Source: Noviherbaspirillum saxi (GTDB lineage: Bacteria > Pseudomonadota > Gammaproteobacteria > Burkholderiales > Burkholderiaceae_D). From it: a stretch of 64,000 nt of DNA. The DNA lies in assembly GCF_003591035.1 (NCBI RefSeq), contig NZ_QYUO01000002.1, positions 434,001-498,000 on the forward strand, in the 5' to 3' direction. Shown in pieces: positions 63,727 through 64,000 of this stretch. The position numbers and the translations under genes are program-made. Numbering within the stretch: position 1 is the first letter of the stretch; each line of letters begins with the position of its first letter. The notes beneath the pieces were generated by a model. The model did no database searches. It had not been told where the DNA came from and saw only the letters and a program-made list of their open reading frames with translations.

Positions 63727-64000
63727 TCAGGCCGCTTCCTGCAACCACTGCACATAGCACACACCGACGGGGATATCGTGGGCTGCGCAGTAATCCAGCC
63801 AGCGGATCTGATTGTCTTGCAGGCGATCGTTCGGCGCCTTTACCTCGATCATCCGGTAGCGCTTTTCGTGCGGCCAGAACTGGATCAGGTCCGGGAAACC
63901 GGTGCAATTGGAGCGCACATCGGCCAGCATCCGCATAAAAAGCTTTTTCAGGTGAGTTGCCGGAATGCAGTGCAGCGCGAGCTCAAGCAATTCCTCGCTC
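63727..64000 (-). CDS. VRR-NUC domain nuclease (FAN1-like), C-terminal part, cut by window edge
   Basis: The C-terminal 90 or so residues of a larger protein whose start lies beyond the window. The VRR-NUC core is clear: G-F-P-D-L-I, then M-I-E-V-K-A-P-N-D-R-L-Q-D-N-Q-I-R-W-L-D-Y, with Asp, Glu and Lys of the nuclease site. It closes with CYVQWLQEAA and its stop is two bases before the helicase start, so the pair form an operon for structure-specific DNA repair such as cross-link unhooking. Confidence 0.85.
   Translation of the reverse strand, partial: SEELLELALHCIPATHLKKLFMRMLADVRSNCTGFPDLIQFWPHEKRYRMIEVKAPNDRLQDNQIRWLDYCAAHDIPVGVCYVQWLQEAA

Noticed and set aside
1..64000. CRISPR arrays, tRNA or rRNA genes
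   Set aside because: Scanning both strands by eye showed no regularly spaced direct repeats, cloverleaf-type ends or rRNA segments.

Overview
This 64 kb window of GC-rich chromosomal DNA comes from a betaproteobacterium, most likely order Burkholderiales and plausibly family Oxalobacteraceae. That placement is inferred from gene content (membrane-bound urate oxidase PuuD, Burkholderiales-type porin, 1,100-residue GlgE, fused TreS-maltokinase) and style (dense coding, overlapping start and stop codons, dispersed GC-rich palindromes). No rRNA, tRNA or CRISPR array was seen.

Layout. 0-7 kb: mixed housekeeping and stress genes (DUF3182 protein and overlapping alpha/beta hydrolase, OsmC peroxidase, an Hsp20 chaperone with a visible sigma-32 promoter and a ROSE-like RNA thermometer, an AI-2E family permease, an M48 lipoprotein protease, a LuxR-type regulator). 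7-21 kb: purine salvage and ureide catabolism: PuuD and UraH on the minus strand; a GntR regulator, NCS2 permease, PuuE and UraD on the plus strand; then a porin, a GlcG-like protein, a FixJ-type two-component system, an aromatic amino-acid/histidine ammonia-lyase, an allantoate-amidohydrolase-like enzyme and a second GntR regulator. A perfect TTGTNNACAA palindrome recurs near both GntR genes. 21-26 kb: AsmA, a hotdog thioesterase, a Bcr/CflA exporter and small genes.

26-55 kb: a very large alpha-glucan and trehalose locus. GlgA, GlgX and a nucleotidyltransferase come first. They are separated by an IS4-family insertion and a small acquired or decayed patch from a divergent alpha-glucosidase and a tightly packed operon glgE, treS-mak, glgB, glgX, treZ, malQ, treY. 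It encodes two opposed routes: TreY/TreZ convert glucan to trehalose; TreS/Mak/GlgE/GlgB convert trehalose back to branched glucan through maltose 1-phosphate. GlgX and MalQ trim and remodel the chains.

54.6-60.1 kb: a lower-GC accessory region. Unrelated small genes lie almost all on the minus strand, and at least two intergenic segments match integron attC recombination sites, with RYYYAAC and GTTRRRY ends, cassette stop codons falling at the attC edge, and extrahelical-base stems. One attC is interrupted by the 5' end of a group II intron in antisense to the cassettes. No integron integrase is present, so this looks like an integrase-less cassette cluster (CALIN-like). 60.1-64 kb: a DapA-family lyase, a nuclease-helicase fusion and the C-terminal part of a VRR-NUC nuclease cut by the window edge.

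The observations I rate highest are the attC cluster with its intron remnant, the catalytically dead extra GH13 domain on GlgE, the Hsp20 promoter plus thermometer, and the shared GntR operator tying a lyase of uncertain substrate to purine catabolism.
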